From the NCBI GenBank assembly GCA_947498935.1, contig CANMMM010000010.1:1-64000 (forward strand): a stretch of 64,000 nt of DNA, in the 5' to 3' direction. This document shows, piece by piece, positions 26,755 to 36,227 of this stretch (positions are counted from its first letter, which is position 1; every line of letters starts with the position of its first letter). Made by a program: the position numbers and the translations under genes. Under the pieces are notes generated by a model. That model was not told the origin of the DNA. It saw only the letters and a program-made list of their open reading frames with translations, and did not search any database. The DNA is from an uncultured Aquimarina sp. Its GTDB lineage: Bacteria > Bacteroidota > Bacteroidia > Flavobacteriales > Flavobacteriaceae.

Positions 26755-26836
26755 GCGGGCGTGGTGGAATTGGTAGACACGCTAGACTTAGGATCTAGTG
26801 CCGCGAGGTGTGGGAGTTCGAGTCTCCCCGCCCGCA
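26755..26836 (+). tRNA. tRNA-Leu, anticodon UAG
   Basis: The acceptor strands GCGGGCG and CGCCCGC pair fully, with discriminator A. The D arm has GGTAGACACG, the anticodon loop is CTTAGGA (anticodon TAG) on a CTAGA/TCTAG stem, a variable arm follows as expected of a class II tRNA, and the T arm has GTTCGAGTC. CCA is not encoded. Confidence 0.97.
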
Positions 26837-26843
26837 CTGCAAA

Positions 26844-26877
26844 AAGAGGCTTTCTGAAAAGGTAGCCTCTTTTTTTT
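26844..26877 (+). terminator. Terminator after tRNA-Leu
   Basis: AAGAGGCT and AGCCTCTT form an 8-bp stem followed by a run of T residues. Confidence 0.85.
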
Positions 26878-26908
26878 GCTAAAAGCTTTTGACTTTTTAT
26901 CTTTAGGT

Positions 26909-27139
26909 ATGAGTCGCAACGTTGTCTTCAAGAGGTATGATCAAGATCAATTAAGTCTGTTACCACCCAGTTATGATGATTTAGTTCCTAAGAATCATCC
27001 AGTTCGTATTGTAAATACGATTATCGATCATTTAAACATTGATAAACTAACCCAAACCTACGAAGGAGGTAGTCCAGACACTCTAAATTATGTAAAACAG
27101 AATTTCTATAAACATTCTGAATTACTGACAATTAGCTGA
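26909..27139 (+). pseudogene. IS1182-type transposase N-terminal fragment
   Basis: MSRNVVFKRYDQDQLSLLPP, then YDDLVPKNHPVRIVNTIIDH and TQTYEGG, is the N-terminus of IS1182-family transposases. The frame then leaves the family sequence and stops after 76 codons, so the DDE catalytic part is gone. It begins about 30 bases after the tRNA-Leu terminator. No terminal repeats were recognised. Confidence 0.75.
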
Positions 27140-27198
27140 TGACTTTCCGTCAAAAAGTTCGACAACTGTCGCTTCACGTACACTTACACTGCAAAAGA

Positions 27199-28548
27199 CT
27201 ATTTTTTATCCTCAAACATACTGGATAGAATCTGAGCTCCTATTACGATATTACCACTTCTTAGATGCTCTTCTGAACTAAATGTATTAAAGGTAATGGC
27301 AAATCGAAAATCCTTAAGTATAGTTACTCCAGCTGTTAAACTTCCAAATCCAAATGCTTTTTCATCCGCTACCGCCAATCGTTTATAGAAATCACCGCCT
27401 CCTAGGTATATCCCATAATTGAGATTGGCAAAGAGTTCAAACTTTTCATCATCTGTAGAAAGTCCGTAATACAGATCTCCAAAAATACTGGCATTCCCAT
27501 TAGACGTATCTACATCGCTATTAAATTCTGCAATTTCTACGGCTGCTTTTGCTCCTACATAAACATAAGTAAATGCACGCTTGCTCTGGTAATAATGCAA
27601 TGGGTATACGACTTCTAAATAGGTATTCCCTCCCTTAGAAAGCAAACGCTGAAAGGCATCGGTATCATCCACTTCCTCAGCGGTTTCTTCAGAAGTCTCG
27701 GAGGGATTAAGTTGGTCACCACCGCTAGATAAAACAGAACCAAAAGATAACCTAAAAGCTCCTAAATAAGCAGATACCAATTCTGTCTCTATAGTAGCGC
27801 CGCCATCATCGTCACTGAATTGAATCGTGGCCTCGTTTCCTGTATACAAGTGCTTATCACTCTCCTTGCTATAGATGGATTCAAAAGCCAATGCTCTACC
27901 TGCGCCTGTGGTAGGAAAGAACGATTCTTTAAAAAAATGACTCTTTTTTACCTTCCATAAACTAGCTTTAGCATCTTTGATCGCTTCTCTTTTAATCTCA
28001 ATATTTTCGGATAGCCCCTCTAATTCAGCTAATGTAGTTACATTGTTCTTTTCTTGTTCTAGTAGTGTAAGCTGGGACTTTAGTTCCTCTACTTCTTGTT
28101 CGTAATAGGGGATCGCTAGCGAATTGATAAGCACTGGATCACTACGCACTGCTTTAGTGGCCCAAAACGAAAAATCACTTTGATACGCATTCGCCAATGC
28201 TTCTATTTGTTTTACAGAAATATCATTTTCTACATTCAAAAATGCTCCTTCTTCATTAAAGGTCACTAAATTATTTAACACATAAAGATCCCTAAGCTGT
28301 TCTGCCTCCTGTTTATCTAACGCATCAGGAATACTCAATAGCATTGCTATATGTTCCTGTAGATCTCTACTAGAATTAATCGCTAGCGAATCCTGAAATT
28401 GCTTTAAATATTCCTCTAATTGTGCTCGATCGATCATTAGAGATGGTGTTTCGATTTGGATTTCTTTGTACTTTTTTCTTACGTTGGGTATCTGTGCGAT
28501 ACAATCTACAAAGACTAGAGATAAAACGATGAGTGTGAAAAATTTCAT
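27199..28548 (-). CDS. Secreted coiled-coil protein with probable C-terminal outer-membrane barrel
   Basis: This 449-residue protein has a signal peptide (FTLIVLSLVFVDCIAQI). Residues ~30-200 are helical, with a likely coiled coil near 145-200 (EQEVEELKSQLTLLEQEKNN). After an acidic low-complexity loop near 280-300 (TSEETAEEVDDTDAF) come alternating strands with Gly and aromatics (AFTYVYVGAKAAVEIAEF, KFELFANLNYGIYLGGG, FRFAITFNTF), suggesting a small outer-membrane barrel. I do not recognise a named family. Confidence 0.6.
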   Translation of the reverse strand: MKFFTLIVLSLVFVDCIAQIPNVRKKYKEIQIETPSLMIDRAQLEEYLKQFQDSLAINSSRDLQEHIAMLLSIPDALDKQEAEQLRDLYVLNNLVTFNEEGAFLNVENDISVKQIEALANAYQSDFSFWATKAVRSDPVLINSLAIPYYEQEVEELKSQLTLLEQEKNNVTTLAELEGLSENIEIKREAIKDAKASLWKVKKSHFFKESFFPTTGAGRALAFESIYSKESDKHLYTGNEATIQFSDDDGGATIETELVSAYLGAFRLSFGSVLSSGGDQLNPSETSEETAEEVDDTDAFQRLLSKGGNTYLEVVYPLHYYQSKRAFTYVYVGAKAAVEIAEFNSDVDTSNGNASIFGDLYYGLSTDDEKFELFANLNYGIYLGGGDFYKRLAVADEKAFGFGSLTAGVTILKDFRFAITFNTFSSEEHLRSGNIVIGAQILSSMFEDKK

Positions 28549-28766
28549 TTTGATTGATTTTTTAAAATTAGCATTTACTTTTCCCTACCTGAGAGGTGCT
28601 GCATCATCTTTCTTAACACAATCCTTGACATGAATTTTTAGAGATGTGAAAATTGATAATTAGCAATACAAATCAATGAAAACAAAGGGTATATCTATAA
28701 TTTATGTCCTGAATGACACAAAGCTTTACACAAGCAACACTATTTTACACTCTAGTGCGTGGCCAT

Positions 28767-30440
28767 TTATTCCCCATGATGCAACCTATCTTTTAGTTGC
28801 TGCTTATAGGTTCTAGAGAGATTGAGCCAAATGCCATTATCTAGCATTAGCTTGGTAGAATTAATAATTTTTATCCTGTAGATATTTACAATATACGATT
28901 TGTGTGTGCGGACAAATGAGGAGGAAGGTAATTGTTGTAACACTTCGGTCAAGGAGTTTCTATCTATCTCTGGCTTCTCTTTCGTATCTAAATGGTACTC
29001 TACATAGTGGCCGTCAGATTTTACATATAAAATATCCGCACTATTAAGGATCGCTTTGCTCTTTAGATGAATCAGCTCATTAACCAAAACCATATCTTGC
29101 TTTTTATTTTTTAAAGCATCCAATTTTTCTTGCAACTGGATGACCTCTGCTTCTAATTCTTGCAAATATGCTTTTTCTTTTTTGAGTCGATGGAAAATAA
29201 AATAGGTCCATACGAGCACTTCGATACTAAAACTAATGTAAAGGATATTCATCAATACCCAATCCCATATGACATTACTACTATACGAAAATATATAATT
29301 AGCATTGACATAAGCGACTCCTAAATGCATTATAAAAACAATCGGCAGATATAGAGGAATTAACTTCTTTATCGCTAGATAAGAATGTACAGTGATTAGT
29401 ACTACAGAAAAAAACGAGATTGTTTTCCATACATATAAGAATAAAGAACTGAGTCCTCCTGCAAAAAATTTAACTACATACAATCCTATAAAAATCCCAA
29501 ATACAAGTGCCGTAGCCTGAAAAACTCTTCTTACCCATACAGAATACTGATGAAAATTATAAAATGATGCAAAGAATAGACATAAAAATAAGCCACTAGC
29601 TGCATTGCTCATACTCCTAGCATTACGTAGCAGAAAATAGCTGTCTGTCCATAAATAGGACTGTCCTATTCCATGTACTGATAGATAATCGATACACAGA
29701 CTCAACATATATAGTGCATAAAACAAAACATATCGCTGCTTTGTATATTGCGAAACATATATCGCTATACAAACAATAAGCAATACGAATAATACAAAAG
29801 CTGCATGCATCCCAAAAGTAGTAATCAAATAGTCTAAAAAATCCCTTTCTCCTTTCAGCACACTAGACACTCGTGTTCTACCTCCTGTTTCATGCACTTT
29901 TATATATACTGCTACTTTAGAATTTTTGGCAATAGGGATTTTCCAAGTAGGGAAATTAGAATATCGATGTGTCCTATCTATATGATGATAGCTATATGTA
30001 TGCAATTGTTGCACCTCATCATCGGTTACTAAAAAAACAGTTCCTTTATAAAGATAGGCATGCTTTAAGACATAATAATACGACAGATCATCTGGTGTGT
30101 CATTTTTTAAAACACAACGCATCCAGATGGTTTTTGATTTAAAAGTTCCTTCTGGCACATAATACCGTAGTGTATCGGGGTATCTAAAATTAGCGCTTTT
30201 TAATCTTTTGTAGTCAAACTCTCGATTCCCTACCTCTATAAAAAATGCTAGCCTAGGAAAAATAGCTATGGCATCATTAGCACTCTGAATACGTATCGGT
30301 GAAGTATCTATATGTTTTTGAGGAGTCGAACACGAAAAAATCACCACCCCTAATAATACATATACAATACTATTGGTATAGACTCCATTTAGTAAAGAAA
30401 ATAGTCTTTCTAAGCTTGCTATTATTTCTTTATACTTCAA
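28767..30440 (-). CDS. Membrane-tethered regulator: 7TM-DISM sensor fused to LytTR DNA-binding domain
   Basis: This 557-residue protein begins with a lipobox-like VVIFSCS near residue 37 and an extracytoplasmic 7TMR-DISM-type jelly-roll (TIWMRCVLKNDTPDD, residues ~60-200). Seven hydrophobic helices follow (about 212-415), then a coiled coil (KEKAYLQELEAEVIQLQEK) and a C-terminal LytTR domain (ADILYVKSDGHYVEYHL ... FVRTHKSYIVNIYRI). There is no kinase or receiver domain, so it should bind DNA while tethered to the inner membrane. The distance to the LytTR response regulator upstream is about 380 bases. Confidence 0.85.
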   Translation of the reverse strand: MKYKEIIASLERLFSLLNGVYTNSIVYVLLGVVIFSCSTPQKHIDTSPIRIQSANDAIAIFPRLAFFIEVGNREFDYKRLKSANFRYPDTLRYYVPEGTFKSKTIWMRCVLKNDTPDDLSYYYVLKHAYLYKGTVFLVTDDEVQQLHTYSYHHIDRTHRYSNFPTWKIPIAKNSKVAVYIKVHETGGRTRVSSVLKGERDFLDYLITTFGMHAAFVLFVLLIVCIAIYVSQYTKQRYVLFYALYMLSLCIDYLSVHGIGQSYLWTDSYFLLRNARSMSNAASGLFLCLFFASFYNFHQYSVWVRRVFQATALVFGIFIGLYVVKFFAGGLSSLFLYVWKTISFFSVVLITVHSYLAIKKLIPLYLPIVFIMHLGVAYVNANYIFSYSSNVIWDWVLMNILYISFSIEVLVWTYFIFHRLKKEKAYLQELEAEVIQLQEKLDALKNKKQDMVLVNELIHLKSKAILNSADILYVKSDGHYVEYHLDTKEKPEIDRNSLTEVLQQLPSSSFVRTHKSYIVNIYRIKIINSTKLMLDNGIWLNLSRTYKQQLKDRLHHGE

Positions 30441-30636
30441 GAGACCTTAGTTTGTTCGTTTATAACCCAAGTGCGACACAGTTTACTGCTATAAAACATA
30501 ACAGACACTCACAAAACACTTACTATGAATACAATCAAAAACAATGACTCACAAAAATATCCAAAAAATCTGCAATCAACAAAAGAGAATTCCCTGCTTA
30601 TACCTACTTTATCATCTTAGCGAGTACTATTGATTT

Positions 30637-30726
30637 GCGTTAGGGATTGCAGTGAAAATCCCACAGCTACGACCATAGGAGTAGCGAGGAATTGTAGCGG
30701 AAAGCCCGACCCTTGTGGTAACGCCC
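30637..30726 (+). repeat. Dispersed repeat copy 3
   Basis: Runs GCGTTAGGGATTGCAGTGAA ... CTTGTGGTAACGCCC, of the same type as copies 2, 4 and 5. Between the 7TM-LytTR gene start and the response-regulator terminator. Confidence 0.85.
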
Positions 30727-30750
30727 TAAAAAGTAGAATTATACAACACA

Positions 30751-30778
30751 AAAACGCCCAATATCAATTGAGCGTTTT
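30751..30778 (-). terminator. Terminator of the response-regulator gene
   Basis: On the minus strand AAAACGCTCAAT pairs with ATTGGGCGTTTT over a 4-nt loop, followed by T residues, 41 bases past the stop of the LytTR response regulator. Confidence 0.75.
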
Positions 30779-30819
30779 TGATCATGAGAAGTAATAGAAA
30801 CGTCTTGGGGCAAAACGTT

Positions 30820-31587
30820 TTACTTTATATTTAGGAACTGATATAATCCATCCAGTTTTCGCTTAGAAATAGGTATATGCACTCTATTGGGTAGTTCCAT
30901 ATAATTCCCATCGGTTTTATGGATGTTTAACGCAAAATCCATATTTACTAAATAAGAATGATGTACTCTGTAGAAGTTATTGTGTGCAAACAACTTTTCG
31001 TATTCTCCTAAGTTTTTACTAGCTAATTTGGTCGTACCATCTGTCAGGTAAAATTTTGTATACCTCCCTTCTGATTGCAAATACAACAGATCATCAACTG
31101 CTATAATACTCACATCTGATAATGAAGGGATCGCAATTCTTTTTAAAGGCTTTCCATTGACAATGGTATTATTTTTTTCGGAAGCGATGCGTTGTAGGTA
31201 AATATTGTTTTGCACCTTGGTTACCGAATCTACCAAACTATCTGATGTAACAGGTTTTAGTATATAATCTGTGGCTACAAATTTAAATGCCTCTAATGCG
31301 TATTCTCTATGAGAACTTACAATAACCACTTGTTTTTCTGATAAAAAAGGCGTGTTTTTGATAATATCAAAAGCATATTCCTCTCCTAGATTGACATCCA
31401 TAAATACTAAATCATATGTACCTGTAGAAAGCAAGTCTATAGCTTCTTTGATATTTCGAGCCCAATCGGTAACATGTACATTCGGGCAATTCTTTTTAAG
31501 TAATAATACTAATAAGTCTCTGTGATCTTGATCATCTTCTATGATCAATGCTTGTAGGGGTTGGTGTGTTGGGGCGTAGGTATGCAT
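30820..31587 (-). CDS. LytTR response regulator
   Basis: This 255-residue protein has a receiver domain with the acidic pocket IIEDDQ (near 15-20), the phospho-acceptor Asp64 in VFMDVNLG, VSSHREYALEAF and the KPVTSD Lys near residue 111. The C-terminal LytTR domain has DDLLYLQSEGRYTKFYL and FYRVHHSYLVNMDFA. It lies 55 bases after the TPR histidine kinase stop, so the two form a two-component pair. Confidence 0.92.
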   Translation of the reverse strand: MHTYAPTHQPLQALIIEDDQDHRDLLVLLLKKNCPNVHVTDWARNIKEAIDLLSTGTYDLVFMDVNLGEEYAFDIIKNTPFLSEKQVVIVSSHREYALEAFKFVATDYILKPVTSDSLVDSVTKVQNNIYLQRIASEKNNTIVNGKPLKRIAIPSLSDVSIIAVDDLLYLQSEGRYTKFYLTDGTTKLASKNLGEYEKLFAHNNFYRVHHSYLVNMDFALNIHKTDGNYMELPNRVHIPISKRKLDGLYQFLNIK

Positions 31588-31642
31588 ATTAATCTTTTTT
31601 TTAAATAAATTACTGTGTGTGTTTTACATTGTTTTACTTCTC

Positions 31643-33940
31643 TTATTGTAGGTAGAAATCTACGGTTGTTCCTTTTCCTTGCTGGCTATGAATTTGTAGA
31701 CCTCCTGCGTGTTTTTCTGCTAATTCTTTACATAGTATCAATCCTAATCCTGTTCCTGCTTCATTATTCGTTCCTTTTTTGGATTGCATGGTTTCTAATT
31801 GGAATAGTTTTTCTTTTACATCATCACTGATACCTATTCCTGTATCTTTTACAAAAAAGTGTACTTGCTCGTCTTCTTGGGTAGCTCCGATAGTCACAGT
31901 ACCGTGTTCTGGAGTAAACTTTATCGCGTTATTAATCAAATTACCCAATATAATTGTAGCTATATTTTTATCTATAGACACCTGTATACCAGTCGACAAC
32001 TCATACTGTAAACTGATTTCTTTTTCGGCAGCTATTTCTTCATAGTTAGCAAGGACTCCTTGTAAAATTCGTTCTAAGCATTCTTGGGTCTTGTAAATAC
32101 GTACTCCATCAAACTGACTCATTCCCCATGATAGTAAATTCTGTGCTAATTGGTAATTTTTTACAGTAGATTTACGAATCACTTTTAAATGTCTTTTTAT
32201 ATCCGAACGCTCTAACGCTTCAAAATCATTGACTAAGATTTCTGTATAGCCTAGTGTAACATTAAATGGCGACTTCAGATCATGTGCTATCAGCGAAAAG
32301 AATTTCTTTAAAGAATGATTGAACTTATTCAACTGATCATTTGTACGCTTATGCACCTGTAATGACTGTTTGATTTTGTTGGTTTGCTTTTTAATAATCT
32401 CATTTTTTAACTTCAATTCTGCATTCAGTTTACGCTTACGATACAAGAAATAGTATATCGATACTACTGCTCCAAAAAGCACGAACAACATACCACTAAG
32501 TAAGTTTCCTTTGGTTACTTCTTGTTTGAGAAGTAATTCTTGTATTTCGTTATTCTTCTTCAGTACGATATTTTCCTTTTCTTTTTTCTCGATGTGGTAT
32601 TTTAATTCTAAAGCATTAATGCGATCAAGCTCATTTGGATTCCGGATACTATCTCTATTACGTATCTTAGCCTCATAGTGCTTTAATGCTTTTTGATGAT
32701 CCCCTGTTTGTACATAAACTGTATGCAATACACTATTAATTTTGTGTAATGCATCATAATAGGCTACTCGCTCTCCTTGTAAGGAGTCACTCATCGCTAA
32801 AGCTGCTAGTGCATACGCTAATGATGTTTTATAATCTTTAGCACCTAAATAATATTTAGATAAATGTATTCTAAGCATAATTCGATGTACAACTTGTATT
32901 GCATGCGATTTTTCAATCTCTAGTGCTTTTAATAATGTATGCAGCCCTTTTTTAGCCATTTTATTCTTTACATAATCACACCCCATATTCAGATATAACA
33001 CATATTCCTTTTCGATATCTCCTATTTTCTTTACTTCCCTCAATCCTAATTGATTATAAAAAAGAGATTTATCCAAATCATATTTCTGTCCATAGTTAAA
33101 GGCTAAATTGGCATATAGTAATGTCTTATCTATGGTACTATCTTTGACCGTAGCAAGCACTTCTTTGATATTAGCAATACTTTTATCCAATTCCTCCATT
33201 CGCATGTACAGATAACTAATATCTAAACCAATGGCTACTAATTCTTTTGAGAAATGGTATTCTTCACTCACCTTTTTTGCATAGAGATAATGCTGTAGGG
33301 CTTGCACCCCTCTATTTAACTTTGCATAGGATTTACCTCCAAAATGATATGCATGTATTAATGATGATGTCACGGCATCTTGGGTATACGTACTGATAGC
33401 TTGCTCATAATAATTCGCACTACGTTCGAAATCATTTTGATAAAAGTAATACAACCCTATATTAGCATAGATAGTTGCTACTTGATTAGGCACTAATGCA
33501 GGATCATAGTAGGGTACTACACTTGTTAATGCTTCTAAAACCAAAGGATATTGATACAGATTATGCGTTCTAAAATCAAAAACGATTTGCTCAGATGTCT
33601 TAATAATCAAATTGGTATCACACTGCTGTAACGCCAATCGCAAGGCGGTATCTGCATAATGTACTGCAGAATCTGCTGCCGTTTGAGTAACAAACTGTTC
33701 TTCTTGTTCCTGATTACTTTCTGTATAACGCCATAAATAATGCTTAGATAATTCTAACAATAGGTTAATTCTATCATGATTTCTGGCTACATTTTCTAAT
33801 GCTTCTGTAAGCCGCTCTTTCTTATCAAAAAAAGAATCCACAGAAGCGCTTTTTCCATAACTCAAATGCATACATAGTAAACTATACATGAATACTCTAT
33901 ATATAAACTTTACTGAAGTGTGTGTTTCCCAATTGTACAT
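31643..33940 (-). CDS. TPR-repeat hybrid sensor histidine kinase
   Basis: This 765-residue protein has a signal peptide (SLLCMHLSYGKSAS), periplasmic TPR repeats to about residue 430 (for example NIGLYYFYQNDFERSANYYE), a coiled coil, and one membrane helix (about 475-495, LLSGMLFVLFGAVVSIYYFL). A HisKA box follows (IAHDLKSPFN, His553), then HATPase motifs NLINNAIKFTP, KDTGIGIS and GTGLGLILCKEL. There is no receiver domain. It phosphorylates the LytTR regulator encoded next to it, presumably in response to a periplasmic signal sensed by the TPRs. Confidence 0.92.
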   Translation of the reverse strand: MYNWETHTSVKFIYRVFMYSLLCMHLSYGKSASVDSFFDKKERLTEALENVARNHDRINLLLELSKHYLWRYTESNQEQEEQFVTQTAADSAVHYADTALRLALQQCDTNLIIKTSEQIVFDFRTHNLYQYPLVLEALTSVVPYYDPALVPNQVATIYANIGLYYFYQNDFERSANYYEQAISTYTQDAVTSSLIHAYHFGGKSYAKLNRGVQALQHYLYAKKVSEEYHFSKELVAIGLDISYLYMRMEELDKSIANIKEVLATVKDSTIDKTLLYANLAFNYGQKYDLDKSLFYNQLGLREVKKIGDIEKEYVLYLNMGCDYVKNKMAKKGLHTLLKALEIEKSHAIQVVHRIMLRIHLSKYYLGAKDYKTSLAYALAALAMSDSLQGERVAYYDALHKINSVLHTVYVQTGDHQKALKHYEAKIRNRDSIRNPNELDRINALELKYHIEKKEKENIVLKKNNEIQELLLKQEVTKGNLLSGMLFVLFGAVVSIYYFLYRKRKLNAELKLKNEIIKKQTNKIKQSLQVHKRTNDQLNKFNHSLKKFFSLIAHDLKSPFNVTLGYTEILVNDFEALERSDIKRHLKVIRKSTVKNYQLAQNLLSWGMSQFDGVRIYKTQECLERILQGVLANYEEIAAEKEISLQYELSTGIQVSIDKNIATIILGNLINNAIKFTPEHGTVTIGATQEDEQVHFFVKDTGIGISDDVKEKLFQLETMQSKKGTNNEAGTGLGLILCKELAEKHAGGLQIHSQQGKGTTVDFYLQ

Positions 33941-34617
33941 ATTCCTTCTTTTTTTGATGTGGATACTTCATCGAAACCGACGTGGTCTTTTATTTTAATA
34001 AAGTATCACTGTTGTCTAATTGTATACCTAAAAAAAACAGCTTTTTAGAATGATGAAATTTCACCTGTATACTATTCAATTATTTCCCTTATAATCCAAA
34101 AAATATTCTTTTTACTTAAAACCAATTATTCGGGCTATTTCCCTACTTTTTTGTGCTTATTTTAACAAATTAGCTGTAATATTCTTTTTTCAAAACTTAA
34201 AAAATTAAATTTTTTATATGATTTATTTTCCCTTACAAGAATCTCACAATGCTATTTGTTTATCAAACAGTTATGCCTATTTTAGTACGTATCTTCAGTT
34301 ACAAACTTACCTATTTGTTTCACTGTGATCTTTCATTTATTATTAGATAAAACAACATCACTATTAGTAAAACTTATAGGTACTTCCCAAACTATTGGTT
34401 TAGTGCATATTTCTTCGATAAACAACATAAAAGAAAAATACGAAGTAGATTTTGTTATTTTTTTGCTTGTATAAAATAACAAAATTTAACATTTTTTAAC
34501 TAAAATATCCCCAGCCTAAACATATAAACACTTGATTACATACAGCTTAACAAGCATTAGCCTTGTTGATTTATCAAAAAAATAGTCAACTGATTAACGA
34601 TTTCTTAAAAAACAAAA
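33941..34617. other. Intergenic between kinase gene and Tra-like cluster
   Basis: AT-rich DNA with poly-A/T tracts. I find no gene, repeat or consensus promoter. Confidence 0.4.
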
Positions 34618-34661
34618 AGCCTGACAAAAAACACTTATAATTGAGTGTGATTTTTCAGGCT
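34618..34661 (-). terminator. Terminator at the end of the Tra-like cluster
   Basis: AGCCTGACAAAAAACACT at 34618-34635 pairs with AGTGTGATTTTTCAGGCT at 34644-34661 apart from a central mismatch; minus-strand transcription meets a T-rich tract just after the stem. It follows the small basic protein gene. Confidence 0.7.
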
Positions 34662-34781
34662 CATTCTTTTCATACTATTACTACTTATTACACTATTTTT
34701 AGAGTAACATATGTATAATGTGTATGGACATAGCTAGCATCTATTACAGTGCTATTCTGCAAATCATAGTACAGCATGTAA

Positions 34782-35243
34782 TCAACGTCCTAATTGTCTT
34801 TTAAATTCTCTTTTTACCTCTCTATGCATTTTTTGTTTATGATCTGCCTTCATTTTAGATTCATTAGCTCTTTTTTGGGCTCCTTCTACCAATTTTTCCA
34901 TACCCAATGTAAATTTTTCTAGAGAGTACAAAGCTGCAGTTGTACTAGCTACAGTAGCTGTAGCCGTAGCTGTCGCGACTGCCTTGGCATTGTCTTTTGC
35001 TTTTCCTTTTCCCTCCTTTTGTTTAGCACCCATATATTGTGCTTTGGTATATTTCCCAGCTGTAATCGTAGCAGCAGTTGCTTTCTGTCGTATTTTTTTC
35101 AACAATTTACGGATGACTGCCACAGCCAATGTTACTCCTTTTAATGAAAAAGAAATAACTGTCATCACGTTCTTCTTCCGTCCTGCCTTTTGCTGCTTCG
35201 CTTTTGCATTTTTATAATCTTGCTCTTCGTTATTCATAGCCAC
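34782..35243 (-). CDS. Small highly basic Ala/Lys/Thr-rich protein
   Basis: This 153-residue protein has no signal peptide. It has Lys-rich ends (KQQKAGRKKNV near the N-terminus; KQKMHREVKREFKRQLGR at the C-terminus), a hydrophobic stretch near residues 30-45 (MTVISFSLKGVTLAVAVI), and an Ala/Thr run (AVATATATATVASTTAA near 90-105). I recognise no family. It is the last minus-strand gene of the Tra-like block, separated by about 480 bases from the PH-domain gene, so membership is uncertain. Binding nucleic acid or peptidoglycan, or being an effector, are guesses. Confidence 0.55.
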   Translation of the reverse strand: MAMNNEEQDYKNAKAKQQKAGRKKNVMTVISFSLKGVTLAVAVIRKLLKKIRQKATAATITAGKYTKAQYMGAKQKEGKGKAKDNAKAVATATATATVASTTAALYSLEKFTLGMEKLVEGAQKRANESKMKADHKQKMHREVKREFKRQLGR

Positions 35244-35724
35244 TAATTTTATGTTTTATTTTTTTAATCTATAGCACTACGTTTATTTTGTTCGTATCAT
35301 TAATTTACACACTGTAAACTTTGATACATTTTACGGTAACACCTACTCTTAGGTAGCTTATTGAATTAAAAAAGTGATGGCGCTTTTTTTCATACACTTG
35401 GCTACTGCTGATCTGGTATAAAACTTTTATTTTATTTTACTTCATAAACTCTTTTTTTGATGATGAATACATACTAGGGATAGGACAACTATAATTTTTT
35501 GGTGTGATTTAGACTGTAACTGTATAGGTTCTTCTGTTTTTAGGAGTAAACAATACTAACATCACTCTTTTATATATTTTACATCGCTCGTTTATTCTTT
35601 CATATTATGTTGCGCTTATAGTACTATATATACATCTCAAAAATAAATACGTTATACTAGTTTTATACGAGCTAAGTAACAACTGGATGGCATTCTGTAA
35701 CAGCTGAAAACATCCAATTACTAC
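35244..35724. other. Intergenic within the Tra-like block
   Basis: No gene is seen. AT-rich, with short imperfect hairpins only. Confidence 0.35.
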
Positions 35725-36150
35725 TTATAGATTATTGATATCTAATTCTTGAATTTTCTTTGCGTCACGTCTCTGATCAATTGCCGCCCTCAAGGCTTCT
35801 TTGATCGACTCTCCGTTTTCGATTCCTCGAAGTATCCATATAGGATCTGTATGATCTGTGGTGTACAAAATAATATTAGACAGTCCTACTAATCGAAATA
35901 TAAAAGGCTGCCTAATTTTTAGATCTTTGACCCTGTATAATTCTAATTCCTGAATCTCTTTAGAAAAGATTCCCTTATATTCTATGATCCGTTCGTCGTT
36001 AATTTCTACCGTATGACAAACCGTTTCATAATATTTCCAAAACGCCAGTAGTACGCCTAATCCAAAAACAGCTGTTAATGGAATACATACTATATAAAAT
36101 GTACTATTTACCCATTGAGACGCATGTCCCTTCCAAATAATTGTTGTCAT
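35725..36150 (-). CDS. PH-domain membrane protein (YdbS-like)
   Basis: This 141-residue protein has two membrane segments near residues 13-40 (FYIVCIPLTAVFGLGVLLAFW) and a bacterial PH domain: VEINDERIIEYKGIFSKEIQ, ELELYRVKDLKIRQPFIFRL, then ILYTTDHTDPIWILRGIENG. It is 78 bases after the TraK-like gene and probably cotranscribed with it. Such bPH_2 proteins are not part of known Tra machines; its presence may mark a feature of this cluster. Confidence 0.72.
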   Translation of the reverse strand: MTTIIWKGHASQWVNSTFYIVCIPLTAVFGLGVLLAFWKYYETVCHTVEINDERIIEYKGIFSKEIQELELYRVKDLKIRQPFIFRLVGLSNIILYTTDHTDPIWILRGIENGESIKEALRAAIDQRRDAKKIQELDINNL

Positions 36151-36227
36151 ATTGCTACATATTTATGATGTGAATAATGCTAATACTGCGATCCTACACT
36201 ACTGTATAACAGTCTACAAACAGCCTA

